64,000 nucleotides of DNA from Rhinopithecus roxellana (Eukaryota; Chordata; Mammalia; Primates; Cercopithecidae). The DNA is taken from the NCBI RefSeq assembly GCF_007565055.1, contig NC_044550.1, positions 85,808,033 through 85,872,032 of the forward strand. Direction: 5' to 3'. The notes below the pieces were generated by a model that saw nothing but the letters and a program-made list of their open reading frames with translations, did no database searches and had not been told where the DNA came from. Position numbers and translations under genes: made by a program. Positions 1 through 11,282 of this stretch are shown piece by piece; positions within the stretch are counted from its first letter, which is position 1; the number at the start of each line of letters is the position of its first letter.

Positions 1-911
1 GTTTTAGAAATATCTGATAATCATTTCGTGCTTCTTGAAAGTCTTTTATATATCATTTTCTGATCATCTTTCATCTAATATAGAGTGTGAAGAGCTAGCA
101 TAAAAATGTAGTCATATTTTCCAAGATGATATCAGTTAGAGTCTGTTTAGAGAACAATTTAAGATTATTCTGCTGTATGTGGCAGTGTGGCCCCAGCTCT
201 TCATAGACAGTGGGCAGATTTTACAACCATATCACAGTGCATTAGCTATTATTACTTTAAATATGTAAATAAGTTGTTTCTAGAGCAGACATGCTGACAT
301 AGTTCTTCAAGGTTGTTCCTGAAATTCCTACTACCTTAAACTGTGAGTAAATTAGATGAACAATTTATTTGTAAATCCATTCTACAAATATTTATTAAGT
401 ACTTACTGTTTATGAGGTACTATTCTAGGTGTTGAGAATACAGAGGCAAATGAGGAAGATTTCGTTTTTGCCCTCCTGGAGTCGACATTCCATTGGTGAT
501 GGATGTGAGTAGGATATAAGACATGAGTTATTAAACACACAATGAGATCATTTTAGGTCATAATGTGTGGGACACAGGAAATACAACAGAATGATACGAT
601 GAAAGGGAATGGGGTGGGGTGGGGCTTGAGTGATCGTGAAAGACCCCTCTGGGATGGTGACATTTGAGCTGAAATCCAAAGGACAAGACTGCTGGGGGAA
701 GATGGGATGGCTGAAGGGGGAACAAATGCAAAGGCTTGGTGGGGTTTCTAGAACAGAGAGGGTGTGAGATAGGCTAGAGTGTGGTGAGAGTGGGAAGAAC
801 AGAAGGAGATAAAACTGGAGAGAAAGACACGGCCCATTCACACAGGCCATGGCATGGCATGGAATTGGGAATTTATTTCCAGCCCAGTGGGAAGCTATTT
901 AATGAAGAGCA

Positions 912-913
<2 letters not shown>
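1..913. other. Intergenic sequence, probable ancient repeat in its second half
   Basis: No gene is visible. From about 365 to 905 the wording (a 'tactattctaggtgttgagaatacag' type opening, then a 'gacatttgagctgaaatcc' type phrase) resembles very old L2/MIR-class interspersed repeats, but divergence is too high for a firm family call. The first 360 bases show nothing recognisable. Confidence 0.35.
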
Positions 914-958
<45 letters not shown>

Positions 959-1222
959 TTCCAGAGACAGGGTCTTGCTCTGTTACCCACAGGTTGCAGT
1001 GCAGTGGTGCGATCTCAGGTCACTGAAACCTCCATCTCCTGCATTCAAGCAATGTTTGTACCACAGCCTCCCAACTAGCTGGGATTACAGGCATGAGCCA
1101 CCACACTGGCTAATTTTTGTATTTTTAGTAGAGATGGGGTTTCACCATCCTGACCTCAAGTGATCCGCTCGCCTCAACCTCCCAAAGTGCTGGATTTACA
1201 GGTGTGAGCCACCACACCAGCC
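914..1222 (-). repeat. Alu SINE, internally deleted
   Basis: Reverse-complement Alu. It opens with a run of about 40 T (the poly-A tail), followed by the typical right and left monomers, and ends at the 5' 'ggctggtgtggtgg' side near 1222. Between the 'gtttcacc' block and the 'tgacctcaag' block roughly 30 bases of the standard Alu are missing. It is probably AluS- or AluJ-age given its many changes. Confidence 0.9.
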
Positions 1223-1285
1223 TTTTTTTTTTTTCATTTTAAGACAAAAATATCTCCTTTATTACTGATGAAAGTAACATTGCAG

Positions 1286-1789
1286 AATGTGACCAAAATA
1301 TCAACTTTATTATTTGACAAAACTGATTATATCAGTCCATTTTGTGTTGCTATAAAGGAATGACTGAAATGAGGAATTTATTTAAAAACAAGAGGTTTAT
1401 TTTGGCTCATGGTTCTGCAGGCTGTACAAGAAGCATAGTGCTGGCATCTGCTTCTGGAGGGACCTCAGAAAGCTTATAATCATGGCGGAAGGGGAGAGGG
1501 TGCAGGTGTGTCACATGGCAAGAGAGGGAGCAAGAGAGAGAGGGGAGGATGTACCAGGCTCTTTCAAAAACCAGCTCCCTTGCAAACTAATAGACTAAGA
1601 ATGCACTCATTATCATAGGGAGCGCATCAAGCCATTCGTGAGGGATCCACCCCCATGACCCAAAGACCTCCCACTAGGATCACCTCCATCACTGGGGATC
1701 ACTTTTCAATGTGAGATTTGGAGGGGACAAATATCCAAACCATATCACTAATATTTTTGGGAATGTGACCAAAATATCAACTTGATTAT
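1286..1789. repeat. 30-bp direct repeat pair flanking the LTR
   Basis: The sequence beginning 'gaatgtgaccaaaatatcaa' occurs at 1286-1315 and again at 1760-1789, differing at one base in 30. Between the copies lies the MaLR LTR. The arrangement suggests a local duplication rather than an ordinary integration footprint. Confidence 0.8.
1330..1747 (-). repeat. ERVL-MaLR solo LTR (MSTB/MSTD/MLT1-like)
   Basis: On the minus strand it reads as a MaLR LTR: a 'tgatatggtttggatat' opening at about 1747, a 'gccaaaataaacctctt' polyadenylation region, and a terminal 'cggactaat'-like end near 1335. No internal retroviral sequence is attached. It is bracketed by a ~30-bp near-identical direct repeat (1286-1315 and 1760-1789) that is much longer than the 5-bp duplication MaLR elements normally make. 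Confidence 0.8.
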
Positions 1790-2928
1790 TCATAAAACAA
1801 ACAGAGAATGTGGGCTGTATCTATGGACGAAGTGGTATTCCAAATACTGGACAGCGTTAGAATTAGAATTGCCCCCCTCATCACAGGAAGCATTGGATTG
1901 GGCTGCCCCTTGAGAGTCTTGCCATTCTAAGACTGACACCCTAGAAGGACAAAACAGAAAGGGTATTCTGGAAGCCAATTGATCCTAAAGAGTCCAGTGG
2001 AGGCGTTTAAGTAGAAAGTGACACCACACACTTTCCGAAGTACAAGAAAAGGTTGAATTCTCTGCTTTCTTCCTCGCTTTTTCGCTTTACCAAACACTCA
2101 CAGAGACTCTCTCATGTATCAGTTCCTGTGCTGCATGCTGGTGATCCAAGCAAGATTGTAACCTCATGGATCCTCTAGCTTTATGATAGAGATGACATAT
2201 TAACTAATGCTGGTAGAGGTTTGAGCCAGCAGAGGTTTTTTTAGAGGAAAAAATTTCTTATTCAGGAAAATGATAGAACAGGCTGTTTTTAATTATAAAA
2301 CACAAAGTCTCTTAGGGGTAGTATGGTGGGAGAGGTTTGGACAGATGAGCAAAACTGATCCACATAATAAATGTGAGGAATTTGTAGTTTTCATATTGGT
2401 CCCCAGGAAATGAAATAAACTAGAGAGAGCAGTGGAAAGGATTTAGAATGAGACATGACAGCAGGCAGCAGGCTGGGCTCTCCGGAGAGGCAGGGCCAGT
2501 GAAAATTTCCTGTCATGGAGAAGTTTTAAGGAATATGGAATGTGAAGTTATTTCTTGTACTGGGCTACAATTAGTGCCTGTTATTTATGACCTTATTTAT
2601 GACCTTAGGAAAAGTCTGTTATGTCCAGCAACCTTATATTCCTGGTAAGTTGGAGGAACGCAGGAAAAAGAAATTTCAGTTGTGTGGGTGAAATGCTGGA
2701 AAGCAAAGAGGTACTCTTGGAGGCAGGTTGATGAATGAGAAGAGGGGATCAGAGTGAGTGGTGGCCAGAACCTAAGCCCCTTGGAAATGCAAGCTAATGA
2801 GGGAGGACTGCCTGGAGTTTTCCACCCAAGCAATTTAATGTAGGCTTTGAAGGAAATATGATGACCCAGAACTAAGGACTTGGAGACTTTGGGTGGCAAA
2901 TATTGAGTTAAACAGAAAATTATTGCAT
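1790..2928. other. Intergenic sequence without recognised elements
   Basis: No gene or confident repeat is seen. A short tandem duplication of 'ttatttatgacc' lies near 2582-2606. The open frames here are short and lack any family resemblance. Confidence 0.5.
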
Positions 2929-2943
2929 ATAATAATAAATGCA

Positions 2944-3250
2944 GGCCGGGCGCGGTGGCTCAAGCCTGTAATCCCAGCACTTTGGGAGGCCGAGACGGGC
3001 GGATCACGAGGTCAGGAGATCGAGACCATCCTGGCTAACACGGTGAAACCCCGTCTCTACTAAAAATACAAAAAACTAGCCGGGCGTGGTGGCGGGCGCC
3101 TGTAGTCCCAGCTACTCGGGAGGCTGAGGCAGGAGAATGGCGGGAACCCGGGAGATGGAGCTTGCAGTGAGCCGAGATTGCGCCACTGCACTCCAGCCTG
3201 GGCAACAGAGCGAGACTCCGTCTCAAAAAAAAAAAAAAAAAAAAAAAAAA
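2944..3250 (+). repeat. AluY-type SINE, cercopithecid-like
   Basis: Full-length forward Alu with the left-end variant 'ggctcaagcctgtaatccc', an A-rich middle and a long A tail. It is flanked by the target duplication ataataataaatgca (2929-2943 and 3259-3273). Low divergence and these left-end bases fit a young Old World monkey AluY lineage. Confidence 0.93.
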
Positions 3251-3273
3251 TAATAATAATAATAATAAATGCA

Positions 3274-3640
3274 AGGATATTGCACAAAAAGCTGGGGGGT
3301 GGTTAAAGGTATTGCCTAAGGAAGGCAATAGGAATTAGCTGTGAAGTTGAGGATGGGTGTGGGTGAGGATGAGGCTTCCCAGACAGAGGAAATATTATGG
3401 GTGCAAAGGCCCAGAGCAATCAGGGAATTAATTGCAAGTTAATTCCAAGCATCTGAAGTATAGAACTGGAGAGGGCAGGAAGTAGTGGGACTGAAAAGAG
3501 GAGTAAGCATCAGATCCTAAAGAACTTTCTGTGCTCTACTCTGGGCCCTATTCTGACAGCAGGGGGATAGAGGAAAATCTTTGAAGGCTTGAATAAAATG
3601 ACACTTAAAACTTTATATCTTTTAAAATGCATTTAAGCAA
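3274..3640. repeat. Probable ancient L2-class fragment
   Basis: Phrases such as 'gggtgcaaaggcccagag' and the following GA-rich block resemble old L2-class repeats. The match is by eye only and the boundaries are approximate. Confidence 0.35.
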
Positions 3641-3959
3641 TAAAGAAGTAGCACTTTAGGCAGATTTCAAGTTGGCTCCAAAGTGGACATGAGCTTCTTT
3701 AAAGGCTCTTCTCATTTCTTCTCCCTCCTGTTGAAACTTCTGGTCATTCCAGACTTCCAGACTCTCAGACCATATCTGGGGTCAGGATGGCTTCCTTCCT
3801 CTGGGGGCATCAGCTGTCAGGGGTCTGGTCTCCCTGCTCTATCTTCCTTTCCTTATCAAAGATGACTGGTGTAGTCTGGAGACCTTGTCCTCTGCTAAAG
3901 AGCGAGTTCAGCACATGTTTCTTTGCATGAGCATCTTCTCACGAGGGCTGAGAGGACGT

Positions 3960-4235
3960 GAACTTGCACTTACTGAGCATCTTTCCTGTGCCATGTTACA
4001 AGCGTCATGTCCAGCGCCTGGCACTGTGCCTGGGACATGGTATGAGATGAATGAAAAAGCCTAATTAATCATCATAACTGGTTCTATCTTGCTCCAATTT
4101 AGAGATGAAGGCATTCAAATTAAGGCAATTATTAAGCTTATCCAAGGTCACATAGCTGCTGGGTAGCCCAGTCAGGATTTAAACTGAGGTGGTTGGCTTT
4201 CCAAAACCACAGTTTTGTCAGTCTATCATAATGTG
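3960..4235 (+). repeat. MIR SINE
   Basis: Contains the MIR signature order: 'cttactgagcatct', a 'ctgtgcc' phrase, a 'gatgaaggcattcaaattaagg' variant, then 'ccaaggtcacatagctgc' and 'caggatttaaactgagg'. It is an ancient tRNA-derived SINE with no coding capacity. Confidence 0.75.
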
Positions 4236-4639
4236 TCACTCACAGAGACAAAATTAATATGAACTTCAGAAAATAAGCTACCAGTGTGCATAGTAATATT
4301 CTTATGGAAATGATGGAGAAATAGGATGTGGATCTAGGATAATTAAGTGGATACATACCTTGTTTAACAACCACACATAAAGGCACTGATGGATTGATTA
4401 TTGTGGGCTCGGAGTAAAGTGTGAAGTAGCTCACCCAATGTGAAGTCCTTAAGCAAGTTCTCCTCAGCAATTTTGTTTATGACTTGAGTGAAGATATATT
4501 GGTAATATTTATTTAATTTGGAATAATAGAAATGCTGGAAGGATAGCAAGAATGAAAGACAATTCAAAATTCAAAACAGTCTAAAATATTGGACTGAATT
4601 CTCTCTGAGGTTTTAATAAGAAAAATTCCATACGTACAA

Positions 4640-4950
4640 TAAAGTTGAAAGAATACTACAATGAATACTCATATACCAAGTCCTTAGATTAACAAATGTT
4701 AACATTTTACCAGTTTTATTTACATGTCTTAGCAAATATTGAATTTGTTACTATTTGGAAGCAAATCGTAGACCTCATGAAATTTTGCTATTTCATATCT
4801 TCTAAAAATACCTTATCTTATACAACTCTAGTACTATGGATCACACCTAAGAAGATTAGCAAGAATTCCCTCAGATCATAATATCCAATCCACATTTAAA
4901 TTTCCTCAAAATTTTTTATTGTGGTAAAATATACACAACATAAAATTTAC
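4640..4950 (-). repeat. Old L1M-group fragment (antisense)
   Basis: The wording 'gttgaaagaatactacaatg', 'gttaacattttaccag' and 'ttattgtggtaaaatataca' is typical of antisense remains of old L1/HAL1-like 3' regions. It is interrupted at its right end by the Alu at 4959. The subfamily is not determinable by eye. Confidence 0.45.
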
Positions 4951-4958
4951 CCTTTTGA

Positions 4959-5263
4959 TTTTTTTTTTTTTTTTTTTTTTTTTGAGACGAAGTCTCGCTC
5001 TGTCGCCCAGGCTGGAGTGCAATGCCACGATCTCAGCTCACTGCAACCTCTGCCTCCCAGGTTTAAGCAATTTTCCTGCATCAGCCTCCCAAATAGCTGG
5101 GACTACAGGCATGCACCACAACATCCGGCAATTTTTTTTTATTTTTAGTAGAGATGGGTTTTCACCATGTTAGCCAGGATAGTCTGGATCTCCTGACTTT
5201 GTGATCTGCCCGCCTCAGCCTCCTAAAGTGCTGGGATTACAGGTGTGAGCCACCGCACCAGCC
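4959..5263 (-). repeat. Alu SINE
   Basis: Reverse-complement full-length Alu beginning with a T run and ending at the 5' end near 5263. Flanking 'ccttttgattt' and 'ccttttggttg' form an imperfect target duplication. Moderate divergence suggests AluS to old AluY. Confidence 0.92.
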
Positions 5264-7190
5264 CCTTTTGGTTGTTTTTAAATGTACAGTTCGTTGGCAG
5301 TAAGTATATTATTATGCAGCCATCACCACCATCCATCTGCAGAACTTTTTCATAATCATTCTCGATTTTTGCTAAAATGAATTTGAAATGAAACTTTGTA
5401 GGGAGTACATATGATCTGATACTTGGATGTAAAAACCAACTTCATAAGCATGAGGCCAGGGAGATGGGAATATATCTATAGCATGAGTGAAAAACAATTA
5501 CGGGTCTTAGCCAACAGGCTCAATTGTGATTGCCAAAGAATAAGTGCAAACTTAGATTGAAGAATAGTCCTGGATTCAACACTGCCGTTTTCCGCACTGC
5601 CCACACTCTACGTATTGTGTCCAGTTCTCAGTTCTATACCATTGGTAGTCAGAAAACTGTCATCAGGAAGATGAAGGGATTTAAGAACACATTGAGAAAG
5701 AGGAACACATTTTAGAAAGAGGAAGAAATTGAGTATTTGAGTCTTGGGAAAAACAAAAGTTAACTCTTTGACTAAGAGATATCTATTAACTGCCTTGGAA
5801 TAGTAAAGAACCACCATTTGGAAGGTATCCTTGTTTCTTCTAAAGGTAGTTCACAGACTACTAGAGGAAACTGCCATGGGAGAGACATCAGTTCAAATAA
5901 AGTAATTTAATAATAATGGTTAGAGTTGATCAAAAGCATTGCCTTAGGAAGTAGCTAGTTCTCTGACACAAGTGTCCTTCACTGTAATACAGGCAGAAGA
6001 CATCCAAGCACTGAGTGGCTTTTTAGATTAGATGATATTAGTCTAACTACTTTTTATTTAGGATCTTTTTGGTTGCAAGTGACAGAAACCTGAATAATAA
6101 CTTCTTAGGCAAAAGAGAAATTTTTTGAAAGAATGCTTGAGAAATTGTATATAATCAGTGTTTGAGCTGAACACTGAAACTCAAGGAGGATGGAGCACAA
6201 TTCTCTTTCTCACTCTCGCTCTCACTCTTGCTCTCTTCCTTATACTTGCTCCACTCTCATTCTAGCTCTGGTTTCTTTTTCTCTCAGTGATTCAAAGCAG
6301 CCTGGTAAGAAAAATAAGGTGTTGACTGTTTCTGAATTTTAACATGCCTGGTTGAAGAATCCTGGTGAAAGACTCTGTGTTGCCAGTCAACTCTGCCAAG
6401 AAAAAGTGATGATCAATGAATTTACTCAATTTGTTAAATTGTGAGCTCTTTCAGGTAACAAGGGAGTCTATCACAAAAGTTTCAATGCTACAAAGACAGT
6501 GGTGAGGTTAAGACCCTGTCCTGCCTTAAATGACATGGCCGGTCAGTTCTGAAGGGAAATATCTGTCTGCAGAATCCATGGCAAATTCAAGCTACCCCAT
6601 AGGAGAAAATGTTTGAAGGTCTCCTGGAAGTACCGCATTCAATGTTGTAGCATATTTGGGAGCCACTGGGAAATCCCTGCCACCCACAGACTGGCCAGGA
6701 ATGCAGCAAATAAAGTAAGGCTTTTATTTTCTGAGAAAGTATGGGAAAACTGTGAGACAAGGGTAATGGTGCATAGCAGCTTAGGCTCTGCAAACATTTG
6801 CATTGTGGCTGAAGGCCAAGGCTAGCTAGGGCTTGGAACCTGCAGGACTGTAGATGAGATCCTGGTGTTTTAGTAGAAAAGTCCATTCTTCACTGTACAC
6901 AAAGGAAAGTTGATCCTCAAGGTGAAATAACAATTCAGTGGCATAAATTTCCTTAACATGAAAGTTCCTCGACTCCCATCTCTTCTTTTTTATATACCAC
7001 CTTGCCTTTGAGAAATTATGTTAGCTCTGCAGAGGTCCAGTTTGGCTTCCTAGGCATTTATGGTCTGAGAAGTACTCAGGCTTAACTTTGCAGAGGGGGA
7101 CAGATATCCCCAAATACCAGTTCATGGGGTCATTGCAAAGACAGCAATTGAAGAGCTTTCAATTTTAAATTTTGCATTAGTTATTTTTAA
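5264..7190. other. Intergenic sequence
   Basis: About 1.9 kb with no recognised gene or mobile element. A CT-rich stretch with repeated 'ctcactctcgctctc' phrases lies near 6203-6265. The short open frames (for example around 6587-6886) show no family signature. Confidence 0.5.
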
Positions 7191-7194
7191 ACTT

Positions 7195-7311
7195 GCAGAG
7201 TGTTTTTGTGGAGTCAGGGTGCCACTATATTGCCCAGGCTTGTCTCAAGTGATCCTCCCACTTTGGCTTTCCAGAGTGTTAAGATTACAGGCATGAACCA
7301 CTACACCTGGT
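7195..7311 (-). repeat. Alu monomer / FLAM-like fragment
   Basis: Only one diverged Alu monomer is present in reverse complement ('ggagtcagggtgccactata' to 'aaccactacacctgg'). It directly abuts the MaLR LTR that begins at 7316. Confidence 0.7.
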
Positions 7312-7315
7312 CACA

Positions 7316-7691
7316 TGTATTAGTCTGTTCTCACAGTAGTTTAAAGAACTGCCCAAGACTGGGTAATTTATAAAGGAAAGAGGTTTAATGGACTGATAAT
7401 TCCACATGGTTGGGAGGCCTCAGAAAACTTACAACCATGGTGCAAGTGGAATCAAGGACCTTCTTCACATGGCATCAAGGGAGAGAAGAAGCTCGGAAAA
7501 ACTGCCATTTCTAAAGCCATCAGATCTCATGAAGATTCACTCACTATCATGAGAACAGCATGGAAGAAAGTGCCCCATGATCCAATCATCTCCGTCCCTT
7601 GATATGTGGGGATTATAGGTCCCTCCCTTGACACATGAGGATTACAGTTCGAGATGAGATTTGGGTGGGCACACAGAGCCAAACCATATCA
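7316..7691 (-). repeat. ERVL-MaLR solo LTR (MSTA/MSTB-like)
   Basis: TG...CA bounded and 376 bp long. On the minus strand it reads 'tgatatggtttggctctgtg' through a 'ccattaaacctctttcc' polyadenylation region to 'gaacagactaatac'. The flanking 5-mers (tcaca and ccatg) do not match, so the integration duplication has decayed or recombined. Confidence 0.85.
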
Positions 7692-7982
7692 CCATGCATA
7701 TTAGTTTTGCTGTGAAGTTACTCATTTTTGAAAAAAATTTCTACAAGTTGTAACAGGGAACTAGGGAAGAGAACACAAATATATCGCCTGCCCTGGGAGC
7801 TAAGCACTCTCTTAGCTGCCCACCTTCCAAATTTCCAAGTCTTATCTGTATTTCTCTCCATCCTTGTAAGGCTAACTTGGAACTAGGCCAGCTCCAGGAA
7901 AGTACGAAGCAGAATTCAGAATGAATGTCTGTTGGTACAGCTAATCTGGCTTTTGTACAATCTGCCATGGAAGTGAAAGTAA

Positions 7983-8057
7983 GATGATGATGATGATGAT
8001 GATGAGGATGAGAATGATGATGAGGATGATGGTGAGGATGATGACAATGATGAAAAT
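7983..8057 (+). repeat. (GAT)n microsatellite
   Basis: Interrupted GAT/GAG/GGT trinucleotide run. Its antisense translation gives the His-rich part of an apparent 112-residue frame (7741-8079, minus), which I regard as spurious. Confidence 0.95.
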
Positions 8058-8990
8058 GGGTTGCCCTGCCAACCAGCAAGTGCAGGTGGATCTGTTTTGC
8101 TATTCTGAGAACGTTGTTGGAGTGCAGAGGTAACTAATGAAATGAAAGCTAAAGCATGTGCACACTGTTGCTTCTCTGAAAACCCATAAGGAGAATGTCA
8201 AATGTTTGAATGTTTTATTATATTTTATATTTCATAAGATGCTGCAGGGTACAGAAAGAATAAAAAGTAATGGCTCAAAAGTGGAGGAGCAGGAGTGATG
8301 AGTCCTAGAATTGAAAATAACCATCACCCTTAGTTACTGTGGGTAAATAATACACTATAAAAGCCTCAGGAGGGAAAAGGGCATTGACTCAAAAGAGTAG
8401 CCCTGACAGTGAATCTAATTAGGTTCTACCAAAAAAATAAAAACCAGTTGGGACAAATGAGAAACAACCTTACCTTCTCTTCCCAAGCAATTATGCCAGA
8501 AAAGATAAAAGCGACATCATTTGAGAGAATTTGCTACAGAATATAACAGTGGCTGCAGTGACAACAAAAACATTCTTGCCTCATCATGAGTTATTGATGA
8601 AGCCTATGTCTATGACAAATGTGCCTCATGAAAGCTACGACATTTCAAAATAGATGCTTTTCCCCCACTGCATCTTTTGATACAGAACACATAATCCATT
8701 GAAGATGTATGCAAGTTCATGCTCAGAGTAACTAAGAGTGAGTCCTGCAGGACTGGGATATGGAACGCAGGCCACTGCTTTTCCTTTGTAGCCTTCAGGG
8801 AGTCTCCAAACATTTTAGTGTGTATCTGTGTGAATATGTTTTAGAAGGTGGGCTTCTGGGGGTGGCAATGTGTCTTTTTAGGTTGCTCAGCAATATAATT
8901 TTTACACGACTACTTGAACTTTGGAAATGGAGAAAACCATTTAGAAAATGTGGGAAGACATTTCTTTTTTCCTTAAAATATGTATTTCTC
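8058..8990. other. Intergenic sequence
   Basis: No recognised element in about 0.9 kb. Open frames near 8610-9010 have no recognisable domain and partly run into the neighbouring Alu. Confidence 0.5.
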
Positions 8991-9326
8991 GGCTGGGCGC
9001 GGTGGCTCAAGCCTGTAATCCCAGCACTTTGGGAGGCCGAGAGGGGCGGATCACTAGGTCAGGAGATTGAGACCATCCTGGCTAACATGGTGAAACCCCG
9101 TCTCTACTAAAAAATACTAAAAAAAAAAAAAAAAAACAAAAAACAAAAAAACAACTAGCCGGGCGAGGTGGCGGGTGCCTGTAGTCCCAGCTACTCGGGA
9201 GGCTGAGGCAGGAGAATGGCGTAAACCCGGGAGGCAGAGCTTGCAGTGAGCTGAGATCTGGGCACTGCACTCCAAGCCTGGGCGACAGAGCCAGACCCCA
9301 TCTCAAAAAAAAAAAAAAAAAAAAAA
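8991..9326 (+). repeat. AluY-type SINE with expanded middle A-rich region
   Basis: Forward Alu starting 'ggctgggcgcggtggctcaa', with the 'ggcgtaaacccgg' variant seen in cercopithecid AluY lineages. The central A-rich linker (about 9109-9150) is expanded to some 40 A-rich bases, making the copy longer than usual. The target duplication atgtatttct occurs at 8980-8989 and 9327-9336. Confidence 0.93.
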
Positions 9327-9520
9327 ATGTATTTCTTAGCACAAATGGCTATTTGTTGGTCAAATTGAGCAGAATGTGTGTGAAGAGTATTGCCCCAGGT
9401 TCCTCAGGGAGAATGAAGTAGAGTATGCAATTTGTCAAGGCAGTGTTTTCACATCTTTTTGACTATGACCCACACTTAACGCATTTTACACCTTTTACAT
9501 TATACCTGAGATATGTATAA

Positions 9521-9553
9521 GCACATGCACACACGCACACACACACACACACA
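9521..9553 (+). repeat. (CA)n microsatellite
   Basis: Short CA dinucleotide tract with ATG and ACG interruptions at its left end. Confidence 0.95.
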
Positions 9554-9884
9554 TGAAGCAACGATTTCATGAAACGATAATTACCCTGGTTGTGTGCAAT
9601 GCTCTTGAATGTTTTCCATTCTTCTCTATTCCTTCTTTCTTCTTCCTTTTTTTTCTTTGCTATATGTTAAACTTTTTGTACCTCGATGCTTGAAAAACTC
9701 TGAATTCAAGGACACCAGAGCACATGTGCTCTGTCCAACAGGTTGACGATAAGCTCTAGGAGGGTAGAGGCATCTCTAGTGCCTAGCGTAGGATTTAACG
9801 CATTATGGGTACTAAACACATGTTGGTTTAGGTCTAATAAGGTCTACAAAAAATTATTATCAACACCATCCTCTAATTATTTGA

Positions 9885-10260
9885 CCTTGGGCAAGTCGTT
9901 TAACTTCTCTGTGCCTTGGTTTTCTCACCCATGAAAAGATACTACTAGTACTAACCTCTTGGCTTTGTTGTGAGATGAGAGCATCTAGAACAGTGCTTGC
10001 CACATAGTTAGCTATCATTTTTATTGCTTATGCTATGATTAAAGACTCCGTGGCAAATGTTGTCAATTATGGCCAACTTACTTGGCCATTACTCATTTAT
10101 TCATTTCAGCAGTGCCTCTTAAGTTCCTTGAACAATGCTAAGCATTTTACATTCATTTCTTTTGTTATCTTCTTAACAACCCTATGAGGCAGGGACTACT
10201 AGTGTCAGTTTATAGATTAGGCTTATAAAGGTGAGCTGTTTGCCTAGCATAATACATAAC
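9885..10260 (+). repeat. Two MIR SINE relics in tandem
   Basis: The first (about 9885-10030) has 'gaccttgggcaagtcgttta' followed by a 'tctctgtgccttggttttctc' type phrase. The second (about 10085-10260) has 'catttcttttgttatcttctt', 'aacaaccctatgaggcaggg' and 'tagattaggcttataaaggt'. Both follow the MIR core and 3' order in forward orientation. Confidence 0.7.
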
Positions 10261-10437
10261 ACATAGTTCTTGACAATAGGCCTATATGACTCCAAAGCTT
10301 GAGCAGTTATGGTGAGGGAAGGGGAGTGGGGCCAGAGGTATTTCAGGCAGATGATTTGCCAATTGCAGAAGTCCAGGGCATTATCCTAACACTATTTTAT
10401 ATGTGTTGCTTCCCCTCTGATTTTTGTAAATACAAAA

Positions 10438-10493
10438 TGAATTCGATTTTATGAATTCATAAATTCATAAGTTATCGAACTTATGAATTCGAT
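10438..10493. repeat. Perfect hairpin and nested GAATTC palindromes
   Basis: Arms aattcataagtt (10462-10473) and aacttatgaatt (10478-10489) are exact reverse complements around a 4-base atcg loop. The 11-mer atgaattcgat is also repeated directly at 10438-10448 and 10483-10493, and a third GAATTC lies at 10453-10458. No mobile element explains it. Confidence 0.85.
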
Positions 10494-10564
10494 AAGTTGC
10501 ATGAAAGGTAGAAAAGGTTCCTATCATTTTCGGCATAGAAAAGAATAAGGGAAGTACAGGTTTA

Positions 10565-10921
10565 CAGGCATATTTTGTTTTTGTGGGCTTCCCTTGTGCC
10601 TTGCTTCATTGTGATTTTTTACAAATTGAAGGTGGTGGCAACCCTGTGTAGTGAGGCTATTGGTGCCATTTTTCCAACAGCATTGCTCACTTTGTGACTG
10701 TGTGTCAGCCTGCTTTAACAATAAGGTATTCTTAAATTACGGTATATACATTGGTTTTTTTAGATGTAATGCTACTGCACACTTAATAACTGCAGCATAG
10801 TGTAAACATAACCTTCATATGCTGTGGGAAACCAAAAAAATTGTGTGACTCACTTTATTACAATATTTGTTTTATTGCAGTGACCTAGAAACAAATCTGT
10901 AATGTCTCCAAGGTATGCCTG
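10565..10921 (-). mobile_element. Tigger1-like nonautonomous DNA transposon
   Basis: Both ends carry Tigger terminal wording: 'caggcatattttg' at 10565, and 'ggtatgcctg' ending at 10921, the reverse complement of 'caggcatacc'. It is about 357 bp with the transposase interior deleted. TA target dinucleotides are found at 10563-10564 and, after removing the THE1 inserted at its right edge, at 13243-13244. No transposase coding capacity remains. Confidence 0.85.
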
Positions 10922-10922
10922 T

Positions 10923-11282
10923 TGTACTAGTTCGTTTTCATACTGCTATGAAGAAATACTCAGGACTGAGGAATTTATAAAGAAAAAGAGGTTTAATGGA
11001 CTCACAATTCCACATGACTGGGGAGGCCTCACAATCATGGCAGAAGGTGAAGGAAGAGCAAAGGCACTTCTTACATGGTGGTGGCCAAGAGAGCATGTGC
11101 AAGGGAACTGCCCTTTACAAAACCATCAGATCTCATGAGACATTCACTATCACAAAAACAGCATTGAAAAACCCATCCCCATGATTGAATTACCTTTCAC
11201 TGGGTCCCTCCACGATATATGGGGATTATGGGAACTACAATTCAAGATGGGATTTTGGTGGGGACACAGTCAAACCACATCA
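10923..11282 (-). repeat. THE1 3' LTR
   Basis: TG...CA bounded. In minus-strand reading it has 'ccattaaacctctttttc' before the terminal 'tagtaca' end. It is paired with the LTR at 12875-13238. Confidence 0.9.

Noticed and set aside
3035..3328. Two overlapping frames with phenylalanine runs
   Set aside because: Translated antisense Alu; the Phe run is the poly-A tail. The same applies to frames at 4921-5173, 9082-9342, 58906-59367, 61832-62056 and 63225-63464.
7741..8079. 112-codon minus-strand frame rich in histidine
   Set aside because: The His-rich part is simply the antisense of the (GAT)n microsatellite; no domain is present elsewhere in it.
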